A stretch of 64,000 nucleotides of DNA, from contig NW_006920880.1 in NCBI RefSeq assembly GCF_000417875.1, positions 702,201 to 766,200 of the forward strand. The letters run 5' to 3'. Positions 42,968-55,235 of this stretch are shown here, one piece after another (position 1 is the first letter of the stretch; every line of letters starts with the position of its first letter). The position numbers and the translations under genes were made by a program. The stretch comes from Pseudozyma flocculosa PF-1 (lineage: Eukaryota; Basidiomycota; Ustilaginomycetes; Ustilaginales; Ustilaginaceae). Below the pieces are notes generated by a model, which searched no databases, was not told the DNA's origin, and worked only from the letters and a program-made list of their open reading frames with translations.

Positions 42968-45900
42968 TCAAGGTCCAGGGCTGCTCCGCTCGTCGACGGC
43001 GCGGCCGATGCCCATCCCGACGCGGACGAGGGTCTCGATGGCGGCGCGCGAATTGTCGAGGATGTCGTCGTCGAAGACCATGCGGCCGCTCTCAAAGACG
43101 AGGACAATCGTCGACCCGCCAAACTTGAAGTAGCCAAACTCCTGGCCGCGCTGGACGCGGTCGCCCTCGCTGACGGTGAGCACCGTGCTGCCGACCATCA
43201 TGGCGCCGATGCAGACGGCGTAGATGGTGCCGAACTCGGCCGAGTGGAGCGGGACGACGGCGCGCACGTTTTCGCCGTAGACGTCGATGGCCGAGCGGAT
43301 GGCCATGGGGTTGACGGTGTAGTACTGGCCCTCGATCCACGTCACCTTGCCCACGGTGGCGTCGGCGGGGCAGTGGAAGCGGTGGTAGTCCTGCGGCGCC
43401 AGGCGGAAGATGGCCACCGAGCCGCCGTTCTGGTAGGCGTCGAGTCGCGGCTCGTCCTTGGCGGCATCGCCGAGCAGCCGGCCCACGGTGAAATCGCGCC
43501 CCTTGATCCAGATGCGCGTCGCCTCCTGGACGCTCTCAAACGCCATCATGCGGCAGTCTGCGCCGCTGACGAGCCGGCGCGCGTTGCCGGGCTCCGAGTT
43601 GGGCCGGGCGTCGGGCTTGAGCTTGCGGTAGAAGAACTCGTTGAACGTCTTGAAGCTGTCCAGGGGGTCGCGCACCTCGTCGAGGTCGAGGTTGTGGAAG
43701 GCGATGAAGGGCGCAATCTCGCGCGCGCTGCTGGGGCTGTCAAACTTGATGCCCTGCTTGACGCTCATGTTCTTCAGCATCTTCTTGATCCGCGCGCCCT
43801 CCATGCGCGACCGCGCGCCCTTGTACAGCAGGCGGATGCCCAGCCGCACGTAGACCTGCATCTTTTCCTCCATCAGCTCGCCGCTCTGGCGGTCCTGGAC
43901 AATGATGTTGGCGCTGTTGGCGCCGAGCGAGTAGTTGCCCTGGCTGATCTTGTTGACCACCTTGGTGTACCACTTGCGGTGAGCCTGGTTGGCAGTGACA
44001 AAGTTGGTCACGGCCAGGCTGTCGACGCGGCGCCAGTCCTGCGACGCGCACACGGCCAGGTGCGTGACAATGTCGACCTCGCCCTTCTTCGATAGCCGCG
44101 GCATGTGGCACAGCGGACACGACTTGAGGCGGATCACGCGCTCGACCGACGAGCTCGCGTCGTCGTCGTTGACGGGGGTGCCCTCGACCTTGAGCGCCGG
44201 CGGAGACGGCGTCGCCGGGTCCGAGCTCGACGACGATGACGCCGGGCGCGGCTTGGTCAGGCGCACCCCTGCAGGCGCCGCCGACGCCGACGACGACGAC
44301 GCCGACGACGTCTGAGATGTCAGCGAAAGGCCCGACATGTCGCGCTGGATCTGTCCGGCACCGCCGCTTTGCTGATCGCTGCTGCGAGGGGGCGCCAGGT
44401 CCGGGATCGGCTTGCTGGTGGGCTCCGACGCGAGGCCGACGACGGCCGACTGTGCGCTAGGAGGTACGGGAGCCCGAACCTCGCTGTCGGCCTTGGTAAA
44501 GTAGCCGTCGCGCTCCACCGTCTCGTTTCCGCCGGCGACGGCGGCGTTGGCTCCGGTCATGTCGAGGTCGCGGTTGTTTTCTGCGCCGATGTTGGCGACG
44601 TAGCCGAGCGACCCGGGCGTCTGGGCGCCGCTCTCGAGGCCGCCCTCGGCGATGCGCCGCTTCTGGACCCACGGCTTGCGGATCTCGTCCTCGAGCGCGC
44701 GGATGACCTCGTCAAACGTCAGCTCGTCGTCGTCGGGGCTCTTGCCGTTGGCGTGGAAAAAGCCCTCGACGGTCGCCGTCGTCAGCGTGCTGCCGAGGCT
44801 GTCGAGCATGCTCGTCAGCTCGAGCAGCGACAGCGTGTTGCTGTCGTTGGTGTCGTACTGCAGCGCCAGCTGGCGCCAGAAGCGCTGGCGCAGCGCGTCG
44901 TACGGCGTGAACTTGGCCTCGACCAGCAGGCTAGGGTTCTTCTTGGTGCCCTTGAACTTGACGTCCTCGTCCCTCTCCAGCCGGGTCAGCGGCAGGTGGA
45001 ACTCCTTCATGCTGTGCAGGCCGTCCTCGCCGGCATCGTAGAGGCCCGTGGCCGGATTCGGCTTGGGCGCCAGCTCAATCAGCTCGGCCACGTCGATCGA
45101 CGCGCCGCCGACGTAGTCGTTGGACGACATCTTGTCCCAGTCATAAATCTGGAACTTTGTCTGGAAGTTGGTCTCGTGGCGGCGGACGTGGAAGAGGAGC
45201 TTCTCGTTCCACACCGGGTTGAGGGTGTGCCGTGCCACCTTGGTGCGGAACACCTTCTGGCCAAAGCTGACGATGGTGAACGGGTCCATGTCGAACGACG
45301 TGTGGGTCACTGCACGGGCAGGCGGGGTGGGGTGGAAGGGAAGGAGGAGCAACGGCAGGGAAGGAGCAGCAACGGCAGGGAAGGAGCAGCAACGGCAGGG
45401 AAGGTGAGCAGGGGGCAGTCTCCCGGCGACTCCAGCCGCGCCATGCCGCTCCCTCGGACTCACTGTTCTTCCACCTCGGCAAGTCCGACGCCTTCTTGAC
45501 CTCCATCATGACGATGCCGATGATGTCCATGCCCATCTCGGCCTTGAACGAGTAGTCGCGCTTCTTGCGGTCGTCGCGGGCCCGCCTTCGCTTCCGGCGG
45601 CCCTTGGCCTCGCCAGCGTCGGCGGCGGTCGAGAGGTTCTGGCTCGTCTTGCGCCTCCTCCGCCCGACGCCCTTGACACCCTTGACGCCCCGGATCTTGC
45701 GGCGGCGCTTCTCGCCGCTGTCGCCCGTCAGACCACCTTCGACCGCCCCTTCGCCGGCGGGCGTCGTCATCGAGCTGGGCGCCCCGGATCCGGACAGGCT
45801 CGGGGTTGATGCGCCCGACGAGGCCTTTGACAGCTCGCCCGTCTTGCGCCGCGAAAAGATGCGGCGATAGCGGCCGCCCTGCTGCGGTGGCGGCACAGCA

Positions 45901-47186
45901 GCAGCTGCCGCAGCGGCTTGCTCCGACGACGGCGTCGTCGCGCCAGCACCGTCCGGGACGCCCGCGATTGACGAGTAGTGCTCGTTGTACATGGCCTCGT
46001 CGTCGGTGTCCGAGAGCGAGGTGCCATCTTCGTCGTCGTCATCGCCCTCGGAGCCGGACACGCTCGTCGAGCCGTCGTCGTCGTCTTCATCGTCATCGTC
46101 GTCATCGTCGTCAGTGTCGCTGCTGAGGCCATCGTCGAGGAAGTCGTCGGTTGGGCCGGCGGTGCCGACAGACTGAGAGGCGGGAACGGCGCGGACCGCC
46201 GAGGCCTCGCTGCCGAGCGAAGCCAGCGCGAGCCGCTGGTAAATTTCCTTTGTCGACCAGGTGTACGGATCCGACGACGACGAAGAGCTCGCGCTGCCGG
46301 CGGCGGCGGGACGAGCCTGCTTCGTAACCTCGAGGAAGCCGATCTTGACCTGGACCTCGCCAGTGGCTTCAGAGTCCGGGCGCGAAGATGCGACGGGTAG
46401 CCAGATCGGGCTGACCTTGTCCCAGTCGGCCTCGCCGTTGGGGCACCACTCGCGCACCAGGAGCGAGCACTCGCCCAGGTAGTCGTCGCCCGAGAAGCGG
46501 TCCTTGTCCCACAGCACAAACTCGAGGGAGCTGACGGTGGCGTTGGCCTCGTCAAGTTGGATCGAGCCGCGCGGTGGCTTGCCTGCGAGCATGGTGGCGG
46601 CCGCCACGAGCGCCTCTGCGCCCTGGCCGCTGCCGGCTCGGGACGGCGTCGAGAGCCCGCTCAGCCTGCGGCGGAGCTTCATGGGCCGGGGGACGCCGCG
46701 GCCGACGGCCTTGGCACCGGCCGCTCCGAACTTGACGGGCGCAGACAGGATCTTGGTCGCCGCTCCGCCGATCTTGCGGGCCGATGCCGAGGAGAGCATC
46801 GACCTGGGCCTTGCGCCCTTGGCAATCGGGGCGGCGCCCTGTGCGGCAGCGGACGATGCGGGCGTCACGGCGTCGGCCAGGATGGCCTGGACAACGTCGG
46901 GGTCGACGCCGTCGACGGCGACCGTATCGAGGTGCGGGCCGAACCATTCCGGGACGACGTCGTACTCAAAGGTGGCCTCCCTGTCCTTCCACACGGGGTC
47001 GAGCGTCTTTGGCTTGACGGCGGTCTGGTGGGAGCTTTCGGCGGTGCCGGGAAGGCTGACGACGACAAAGGGATCGGACTTGCCGTTGCGGTCCTTTGCC
47101 GCCAGGCCCCGGGCCGAGAGGATCTGCACCCTGAGCCGGCACATCGGCTGCGAGCCGCCGGCCTCGTCTTGGGTAGGAGCGGGCAT
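42968..47186 (-). CDS. PSD2: Phosphatidylserine decarboxylase with C2 domains (PSD2 type)
   Basis: Makes phosphatidylethanolamine from phosphatidylserine in Golgi/endosome-type membranes; the C2 domains are thought to bind membrane or donor-membrane partners. Exons 47186-45464 and 45309-42968 (154-bp intron) give 1354 residues. The first C2 begins at residue about 8 (CRLRVQILSARGLAAKD, NGKSDPFVVV) and is interrupted by a long basic insertion; an acidic run follows ([16 protein letters not shown]). The second C2 begins near 550 and its join restores DLPRWKNMTHTSFDMDPF. An EF-hand-like segment (YDTNDSNTLSLLELTSML) comes next. The catalytic region has KCPL-like CPLCHMPRL, FNEFFYRKLKP, DCRMMAFES, DYHRFHCPAD and GGST near residue 1304-1308; self-cleavage before Ser 1307 would give a 48-residue pyruvoyl subunit. 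GGST replaces the bacterial LGST, as in other fungal Psd2. Start chosen at the first ATG; no upstream in-frame ATG seen. Confidence 0.95.
45341..45400. repeat. Three tandem 20-bp repeats inside the PSD2 intron
   Basis: Units AAGGAGSAGCAACGGCAGGG (S = G in the first copy, C in the others) at 45341-45360, 45361-45380 and 45381-45400. They make up 39% of the 154-bp intron. Confidence 0.95.
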
Positions 47187-48735
47187 GCTGGTCGACACGG
47201 AGCGCAGCACGCCGTCGATGCAGTGGCTAGGCGATGCTTTGGGCGGTGACGGCGGCTGAGGCGATGATGCGAGGAGAAGGCGTAGAGCGGAATGCGATGC
47301 GGGGACAGGGTATATAGAATGCGTGATCGTCGGAGCGTTGGAGAAGGAAAGAGCGCTGCTGCTGCTGCCACGAAATGCAGGCGAAGAGGATGGCGAAAAC
47401 GATGGCTAGGGCGAATACGATGAGCAGCTGAAGGAGGTTGGAGAGGAGAGAGGAGGTCGAGGTCTGGAGTAGGCAACGAGCAGTCCCCAACAGTCGACGA
47501 GGGCGTGAGAGAGAGACAGCAAGGATGAGGCTGTGTTCGCGAGCGGACGGCGTGAGGGGTGTGCGCGCAGGAAGCTGCGCAGGCGGGCTCGACGTCGAGA
47601 GCAGAGGTCGACGATGGCGAGAGGGGTGGCTTGCGTCAATATGCTCGGTCGGCGGGCACCAGCTGGTCAGGCTGGTCAGGCTGGCAGGCGGGCAGGCGGG
47701 CAGGCGGGCAACGCACGGTGGAAGCAAGACGTCAGCGCACGGTGCATCGATCTGCCCGCTTCCTCGCTCGCGGCCCTCGCCACCCGGCCTGGCCAGCCCG
47801 CCCGCCCGCTTGCCTGCCTGCCCCTCTCGCTGCGCTGTCTGCGTGCGTGCATGCTTCTTCTCTCCTGACACAGCAGCGACGACACGCTCGCACGGCTGCC
47901 TGTGGTCGTCGTGCCCTCGGCCCGAACGAGGAGCGGTCGGTGAGCCAGGTACGGGGAGCTGTGCTGCTGCTTGCTTGAGCCTCTCGGGTCCCGGCGGAGG
48001 CCTGCCTGCTCTTCTCGCACCCGTCACACGCACGCACGTCGAAGAGGCAGCTAGCCTTGCTTGGTGGGCCTGGCAGCGCAGGGCAGGACAGGGCTGGACG
48101 GGGCCCGGTTGGGCTGGCTGCCGCTCGGCGTCGCTCGGCTCCAGAACGGGCGGGCGTCTGCCAGAAGGACGGCCTTCCACACAGCGGGTGCGGGGCCAGG
48201 CCAGCCAGGCCCAACCTTGCTTGGGCTTGGCGGGCCTGCCATCGCTCGTGGAAGCTCAAGAGCAGCGAAGCCGCTCGGCCTATGACGGTTCAATCTCCGT
48301 CTCCCGAGTTGACGTCGGGTCGGGTCGAGTCGAGTCGCCTGCTGGTCTCTCGTCCGGGAAAAGCGTCGCGGCCAAGGCACCCTCCAACTCGCCAGCGGCG
48401 TTGGCGCCCCGTTTTGAATCGCGCCGGTTTCAAATCGAGGGTCGCGGGCGCTTTCTCCTGGCCTGGCGGCCCCGAGGCGGGCACTTCAAAATCGCGGGCA
48501 AGCCGTGCAAACCCGGCCCTCTTTGTTGAATTCGCTCCCTCACCCCCGTCGCCTGGACTTCCCGGCTCTGGCCTTGCCCGCCACGCCCAGGGTCGTCCGG
48601 TGCGGTCGAGGGCCGTCGTGGCGGAAACACAGCTTGAGATCCCCGCAGCCCCAGGTTCGTCGTCACCACCACCACCACCACCACCACGTTCCCCTCGTTC
48701 CAACACCCGCACCTTTCATCGTAGAAGCTGCAAAG
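47187..48735. other. Divergent promoter region between PSD2 and the B12D-like gene
   Basis: About 1.55 kb. The PSD2 side has a TATA candidate (separate entry). The middle contains GGCAGGCGGGCA repeats at about 47686-47712 and GGCCAGGCCAGCC runs near 48190-48230. The right edge has (ACC)n at about 48662-48690 before the B12D-like ATG. Long frames on both strands are low-complexity and not considered genes. Confidence 0.65.
47311..47316 (-). promoter_or_regulatory. TATA box candidate of PSD2
   Basis: TATATA in the context CTATATACCC on the minus strand, 125 bp before the PSD2 ATG at 47186. Confidence 0.4.
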
Positions 48736-49799
48736 ATGGTCGCCGGACAAGCCATCAAGAACAAGGCTCGCCAGCTCTTCATGAAGAACTGGTAAGCGTC
48801 CCTTTGCCACACACCTGCCATCCCCGCGCCGCAGGAAAGCAACATGCGACGAACGGGCACGCACGCAGCTAGCGAAGCCGCCTCTGCGTCCTCGGACCTC
48901 GTCATCGGCCCAGCGCATCGTCTCGGAGCTCTACGGCAGCGCAGGCGGCACGACCTTGCTGCAATCATGTCGACATGGATGCGTCGATCCGAGGGCGCAG
49001 CCGCTCTGCAGCGATCCCGGCATTGGCTAGCAGCCCCGAGGCTCCTGAGATTTGCCTCGAGTCAATCTGCATTCTCTCGGCGCGCTCCCGTCGTCGTCGT
49101 CGTCGTCGTCATCGTCTGGCTTGAGCATCTGATGCTGGCGACTGGCGACTGGCGAGAGCGAGCGCAGCTGGCGGCCAGGCCGTGGTGGTCGACTCGGTCG
49201 TCGGGAAGGTCTTCCGGATCTTTGCCACACCGTGTGGAGCTGTCCCACTGACCCTCCCGCTCTCTGTCCTTTTCTTCGCACGTCTCCCAGGTACTCGCCT
49301 GAGGTCATTCCGATCTACATCATCACTGGTCTCGCTGCCGGCGGTGCCACCTGGTGAGTATCGCTCCTGCCCATCAACTCCGATGCCTCGCCACGCAGCT
49401 GGTCCGCAACAGACGGTTTGGTGTTGCGCCGCAGGCATCACTTGTCGCGCAAACGCGTTCATGATCTGGCGGCGTCCTCGCAGCGCGTGCTGACCCGTCC
49501 TGCCCGGCTCTGTTCGAACTTCGCGCTCCCGCCCCAGGTACCTCACGCGCCTGGCTCGCGGCCCCGATGTCATCTGGGACCGCAAGAACAACCCGACCCC
49601 GTGGAACAACGTTGAGCCCGGCACCCAGACCAAGCTCATGACTGTCAACGTGAGTCGGCCTGCAGCTCCGACGCCAGCTGCCGATCGATCCGAGCAGCCC
49701 AGTCTGACTTCCTCTTTGCCTTGCCCCCTCGCGCCTCAATCGCTCCGTCCCGACCCTTAGCAAAAGTTCGACAAGCAGTACAGCCGCGACAGGCTCTAG
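48736..49799 (+). CDS. B12D/NDUFA4-like mitochondrial protein (four exons)
   Basis: An 89-residue protein of the B12D family, which includes the NADH-ubiquinone oxidoreductase MLRQ/NDUFA4-type subunit of the inner mitochondrial membrane; in fungi it is usually annotated as a complex I subunit. Exons 48736-48791, 49291-49353, 49538-49649 and 49761-49799 sum to 270 bp. Joins restore [31 protein letters not shown] and TVNQKFDKQY. The single membrane helix is [19 protein letters not shown] (about 24-42), followed by the conserved [20 protein letters not shown]. Introns are 499, 184 and 111 bp, so coding sequence is a quarter of the gene. The N-terminal [18 protein letters not shown] is basic, consistent with mitochondrial import. 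Too short and split to appear as a long open frame. Confidence 0.9.
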
Positions 49800-51665
49800 A
49801 TGCCTAGACTCTGGTCTGCGAGGCTGAGGAACTGCGGGTGGAAGCCTGCTGCTACACTTTGTCTCCGGATCTCATTGAATGAACTCGGCTGCTCCTGATT
49901 CTCCAGTCTGTCTGCGTGAGGGCCGTGGAAAGCGCAAGGGAACGAGGAGCAGACGCGGACGGATAGCTGGGTGCTCACGATGCGAAGCGACGACCGACGA
50001 CCGGCGAGCGACGTGCGGAGTGGCAAGCATGCTAAGCCCGTCCCGAGCCGGGCCAAGATGGAAGCCAGGTGCTGCAGCATCTCGGACAGACGGCGAGGAC
50101 TTGCTGCGCCGCGGAGGCGGGCCGACATGTATGGTCATCGGGGCACGGCTTGTGCGATCCGATCCGGTGAGGCCCTGGGTCGGGTGTATCGAATCCGGCT
50201 TGGAGCAAGAGGGAGGATCGTTCGGCGGCCAGGGCCAGCCAAGATGCCGCATCGGTTGTCACGTCTTGCTCCTCGCCCCCTCCCCCGTTTGCCAACCCAC
50301 ATCGACACCTGCCTCCTCTCTGCTCTACGCGGGTGGCCTTGGCTCTCTTTGGCGCTGCCATGCCCGGGCCGGCCGGGCAAGCTGGACCGTCGGCGTCTTG
50401 TCGTCGTCGTTGCCGTCGTCGCCATCGTCGTCGCGCTGCCATGCGATCGATGCTCAAACTCGCCGCAACCTGCTACCCGTCCGTTGCCTTCCTCTCACTA
50501 GACTCTTATCTCGATCTGCTCCTTCGCCACGTTTCCGCTGCGCGGCTGACCGCTGCTCGGCTGGCCGCTGCTAGCTGGCGACGACGGGCGGACGGAGAGA
50601 GGCTGGCGGTGACCTGGCCTACGGCTGGCCCGCCTGGCTGCCACGCGACGACGATTTGCAGCCCGCCCCTCTGGCCTGCTCGCCCCTTTTTTCCCAGGCA
50701 GCGGCAGCAGCAGCAGGCCCGCCGCCCGCGGTGAATTTCGAAAAACCCGCTGGCAGGCCTCGCCGATCCGTGGCTTGCCTGCTGGCTGGCCCCTGCCTGC
50801 ATCCAGCACGAGGCAGGGCAGCAGGCGGGCAGGCAGGCAGGCAGGCCGGCAGGCCGGCCAGGTAAGGGCTCGGACAATTTGCCTCTCGTCGTCGAGAGTT
50901 TATGCGAAGGCCGACAGAGAGGCAGCAGGCGGATGACGACGACGGCGGACGATGGACGATGCGATGCTGCCAGCGCTGGCCACGCATCCGCCCGCCCATG
51001 GCATCGGCATCGTCGTCGTCTCTTTGTTGCAGAGCCAAATGGCTACCGGCGACCATACTGCAGGCCGCCCCCTCGGCGGTCGTGTCTGGTGTGCGTGGGT
51101 GCTCGCCTTGAGCCAGGCCGGGGATGGCCCGAAACGAGGCCTGGCCCGCTCGGTGGCTGGGCTGAGGCGGGCCCAAATTTAGAGAGCGGCGTCGAGGCGA
51201 GCAGGGCCAAAGAGGCAGGGCAGGCAGGCTAGGCCAGGCCGCCGGCTGTCAGCTGCTGCGACGTCGTGCACCTCTGTCGCGCCCGGCTCGCTTGACCCCA
51301 CCTCGACGCCCCCTCCCCTCCGCACCCCACCAGCCGCCCAATCCTCTTGGCCGAGCGGCTGGCAGCCAGGGCAGATCGACCGATCGAGATCCAGTCGGCC
51401 AGTCGGCGGTTTGGCCCTTTTCGCATCACCACCAGCGTCCACCACCGCCACCCAGCTATCACCACCCGTATCACCACCAACACCACCGCCATTGGCACTT
51501 CTTGCAGCGCTCGCCTCTCGCACCGCCTGCCATCCTCCGCGTCACCTTGCTACCGCCCGGCCCGCTCTGCCCTTCCCGCCAACGTCCGTGCACGCGAGCC
51601 CCTGCCCTCGAAAGTCCACCACCCGCCGCCGGCCAGCTTTGGCGCGCCTATAGCCCCCATCCACC
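49800..51665. other. 1.9-kb intergenic region upstream of ROT1
   Basis: No gene supported. It holds the B12D-like 3' UTR, GGCA/GGCC repeats at about 50816-50862 and 51206-51240, and a (CAC/ACC)-rich pyrimidine leader at about 51420-51665 before ROT1. Confidence 0.6.
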
Positions 51666-52786
51666 ATGATCGGGCCAAGACTGCCCCTTCTGCTCGCTGC
51701 AGCCGCCATCATCGCCTGCCTGGCAGCCACGGTGCGAGCTCAGGGCGGCATCCCCGTTGTAAACGACCCAACCGCGGGGGATCCGACCGCCGCAACAGCA
51801 GACGGCACCGCAGCATCCGACACGGGCTCACCCAACCCGGGCGCATCGACAGGCACCACGGCGGCAGGCTCAAGCACAGACGGCGGCCTCACCAACGTCA
51901 CCTCCCTCGCAGGCACATGGTCCAGCGGCTCCATGGCCGTCGAAACCGGTCTCGTAAGTGGCAGACGCATCGTCCGTCCGGCCCGCCCGCCAGCAGTGCC
52001 GTCCAACCGTACGGCTCACGGATCGCTGACGCCGCAACCGCATCCACCCTGCGGACCACATCTGCCCTGCTCGACCTCACTCTCCGCACCCACAGGAATT
52101 CTTCAACCCGATCTCGCAGCAGTTTAAGCTGCCCAAAAACTCGGGCATCTCGTACAGCTTCACCGACGACGGCTTCTTTGAGCAGTCCAAGTATCGCTTC
52201 GAGTCGAATCGTGAGTCGGCTGCGTGGCGTGCGGCGTGCGCCATCCTTGGCCAGTCGTTCATCGATGTCCCCATCCCCTCCCGCTTCCATCCAACCCCTC
52301 ACTCTCTGCGACGCCCCCTACAGCCAAGAGGAATCGATGCTTCAAGGCATCGCTCATCTGGCAGCACGGCAGGTACACGCTCCACGCCAACGGGTCCCTC
52401 ACGCTGCAGCCATTCGGGCCGGACGGCTACATCCAGGTGCTCGATCCCTGCGCGGCCAAGACACAGCAGATCTACAACTACGACGAGTGAGTGTGGCCGC
52501 ACGCACACACACGCACGCGCAGTGCCTACGCTTTGGCCGCATTCCAGCCGAGCTGACATCGACGGCGACCCTCGCCCCTATTCTGCCCTGCTGCAGATGG
52601 GAGCTGATCCCGCAGTGGTACAACTACCTCGACGGCCACCTCGGCTTCCCGTCGGACCAGACGTCCAACTACGCGCTGCAGCTCTTCCAGTTTGACGGCG
52701 CCAAGATGCCCATGATGTGGCTCAAGTACCGCCCGCCCACCATGCTCCCCACCCAGCAGCTCTTCATGAAGGTCCTCAACGGTTGA
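51666..52786 (+). CDS. ROT1: Rot1-like ER chaperone (four exons)
   Basis: Rot1 is an essential ER protein in yeast that helps folding and glycosylation of cell-wall and secretory proteins such as Kre6 and Big1. Exons 51666-51953, 52096-52210, 52324-52486 and 52597-52786 sum to 756 bp, 251 residues (yeast 256). An N-terminal hydrophobic segment PRLPLLLAAAAIIACLAATV (about 4-23) ending VRAQG is a signal peptide or anchor. A Thr/Ser/Gly-rich insertion (about 28-75) precedes the conserved core: LAGTWSSGSMAVETG, FFNPISQQFKLPKNSGISYS, FTDDGFFEQSKYRF, RCFKASLIWQHGRYTLHANG, SLTLQPFGPDGYIQVLDPC, then WELIPQWYNYLDG and LQLFQFDGAKMPMMWLKYRP. No C-terminal membrane helix is visible. Start context CCACC before ATG is strong. 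Confidence 0.95.
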
Positions 52787-53230
52787 GCCGCCGCCCTTGG
52801 CCGTTGGCTTATCGCTGCTCGTTCGCTTTCCTTGGCCCCCCCCCCCCCCCCCCTCCCCCCTTCCCTCGCTTGGCCCTCTTGCCGTTCCGTTCCGCTCTGC
52901 TTTGCCGACTTCCAACTATACCTCTGTCGTCCTGAGATGCCCTTCGCCTTGCCACTGCCACTGCCACTGCCACTGTCGCCGTCGCTGCCGGGGCGATGCG
53001 ACGGGTCGGGTCTCCTCCTCGACGACAAGCCTGTCCTCTTCCGCCCGATCCTATTCGCGCTACCGCTACCGCTACAAGGCCCTCCTCTTCGATCCTCACA
53101 GGCCGGGTAGGGTGCGGTGCGGTGCGAATGAACAATCTGCATGTCCCTCTCTACGTCGCCTGACTCTCGCTCACGTCTGGGAATCGAGGAATTGAAGGTC
53201 GTAGTGGATTGCGTGCCCACGGGGATGGCA
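52787..53230. other. Convergent intergenic region between ROT1 and the VanZ-like gene
   Basis: 444 bp, no gene seen. It contains the C18 homopolymer (separate entry), a (CACTGC)n run at about 52949-52976 and pyrimidine-rich sequence, likely both 3' UTRs. Confidence 0.65.
52836..52853. repeat. C18 homopolymer in the ROT1 3' region
   Basis: Eighteen consecutive C, then TCCCCCC, about 50 bp after the ROT1 stop. Length is likely to be unreliable in the assembly. Confidence 0.95.
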
Positions 53231-54741
53231 TCAGGACCGTAGCGGATCACCGGCATCGCTCCATACGTTGTCGCCGTCTTTACCCCCCTCTCCCTCTCCC
53301 TCTCCCTCGTCGTCGTCGTCGTCGTCATCGTCGATGCTAAAGAGTTGCTCCGAAGTCTTGCCCGTCGATACGTGTGGACCCTCCATCCCCTTTGTCGTCG
53401 TCGTCGTCGTCATCGTCGTCGGTGAGAGGGCAGAGGCGGTGCTACCGTGCGAAGGAGGCGGGAGGGATGACGAAACAGTGGGGTTCGGATCGAACCGCAC
53501 CCTCCTCCCGCCCCCGCCCTCGCCCTGCGCCTCCAACCCCATTCCCCCTCCACCATGACGCTGATCGACATCGACATCGACATCGACAACGTCGACGACG
53601 ACATCGTCATCGTCATCGCTGGCGAATCCATCGCCGTACTCTTCCACGTCGAGCGGATCGTACAGCCTCTCGACCTCTCGGCGCGCCCGGTAGCGCAGTT
53701 CGAGGTGGTACGTGAAAAACAGGCCGAGCGATGACCCGACCATGTTGCACAGTACGTCGTAGATGTCGAAGCGCTTGTACTGCCCGCCGGTCGGAGGGGG
53801 TTGGACGAAAGTAGGAAATGGAACATGGGTCAGCGATTGGGGGATTGGGAGTGGCATGTCAGGGAGGAAGAGGGGAAGAGAGGAAGGGGGAAGGGAGGGA
53901 CGTACGGGGAGAAGGCTCTGGACGATTTCGGAGCCGATGGAGCCGCATGCGAAGCAGGTTAGGAAGGTGAGGAGCAGCGCGGCGTTGCGCCATATCCATA
54001 CCCTCCTTGCGGACTGGCCGTGGGTAGAAGAGGGAGACGAGGGGCGGTCAGTACGAGGGACAGCGGTGGACGGCGCATCAATGAAGAGATTCGGAGACGC
54101 ACCTCGTCGACGTCCCAGACCATGTAGAAGAGCGACGTGGCCTGGCGAGAGGGTGTGGAGAGATGAGGGAGATCCAGAGTCGGCTCGATCGGGTCAGTCT
54201 ATGCTGTCTGTGCACGGCGCGGAGAATCGAGGCGAAGGGGATAGCGGGGAGGGACGTACGAAGAAGAAGCAGATGAAATGGAGCACCTTGTCGTTGAGCC
54301 TCGTCCATGCCTGGCCGTTGGGATGGAACCTGTGCGTCTCAAGCATCACAGTCCATCAGCATCCCAGCTCTCTGCGTCTGCGCGCCCTCGAAGCAACCGA
54401 TGAAGCGCGACCGCCCGAACTCACCCGAGCAATCCCAGAAAGACGAGATCCAGCACGTTGAGGACGATAAACGCCGGGCGGACACGGAGCGGGACGACGG
54501 GCTGGCCGTCCAACCCGCCCGTCTCGCTGGCGAGCTTGATGCGCACCGAGCGCAGCGCGAGGGACTTGAGGTGCTCCCACCGTCGTCCCGATGCCGAAGA
54601 CGACGGCGTGACGAGCTCCACTACCTCGCCCAAGTACCCTCCGCCCGATGGGGGACGTATCGCGCTGCCGCCGCTCCGTCCGCTGCTGCGACTGCGACTG
54701 CTGGTGCGGCTTGGTTGTGCGCGTGTTTCGAGACGTGGCAT
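53231..54741 (-). CDS. VanZ-like membrane protein (five exons) with acidic tail
   Basis: VanZ-family integral membrane protein; bacterial VanZ gives teicoplanin resistance, while the role of fungal relatives is unknown. Minus-strand exons 54741-54425, 54329-54260, 54141-54103, 54013-53906 and 53779-53231 sum to 1083 bp, 360 residues. Splicing assembles the family pattern: a first helix FIVLNVLDLVFLGLLG, then LNDKVLHFICFFFATSLFYMVW (the KxxHF motif), RRVWIWRNAALLLTFLTCFA, and CGSIGSEIVQSLLP | YKRFDIYDVLCNMVGSSLG, matching the VanZ E-x2-Q ... R-x-D-x2-D-x3-N-x2-G core. The last helix is SLGLFFTYHLELRY. The C-terminal 140 residues are cytosolic-looking, with D-rich runs ([36 protein letters not shown]) encoded by GTC/GAC/GAT trinucleotide repeats. 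Start: first ATG with A at -3; an upstream in-frame ATG near 54963 is less likely. Confidence 0.82.
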
Positions 54742-55235
54742 CGTGATACCGTGGCTTCGAGGTGACGGCAAATGCGTGTGACGGTGGTGGTGGTCGTGGT
54801 GGAAGATGGGTCCTGCCGATTTCCACCTCAGGGTCGGGGCTCGACCCTTCTGCTGGCCCTGGCCGACCTGCCCGGCAAGTCGCCTCCGCCACGAGGGCGT
54901 CCGTGCGCGCCGCCAGCGCCAGTCTGGCCAGCTCCAAGAAATCCACTGCGCCGTTTCCGCCATCGCCTTCCAGTCGACGTTCGAACAGCCGGCTCTCCTT
55001 CACTCGATGGCATGCCCTCGCCACGGTCCCATAACTTCACACACTGGCTGCTTCACTGCGCCGCGATGACATGCATGATGTCGAGGTTCCCATTACGACT
55101 TTGCCAGATCAGTGCTAGAAGAGGGAGAGACCGACCCTCCCTGCTTTTGGTTTCGGCCGAACCGGGAACGGCGGCTCGGATCACGCAGGCGTGTCCCCGG
55201 TACGTCCGTCTGTTACGAGGCTGGCTGCCCTGCTC
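54742..55235. other. Intergenic region between the VanZ-like and TPR genes (both minus)
   Basis: 494 bp: promoter of the VanZ-like gene and 3' UTR of the TPR gene. A GTG/GGT-rich run lies just upstream of the VanZ-like start (about 54780-54800). Nothing else recognised. Confidence 0.6.
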
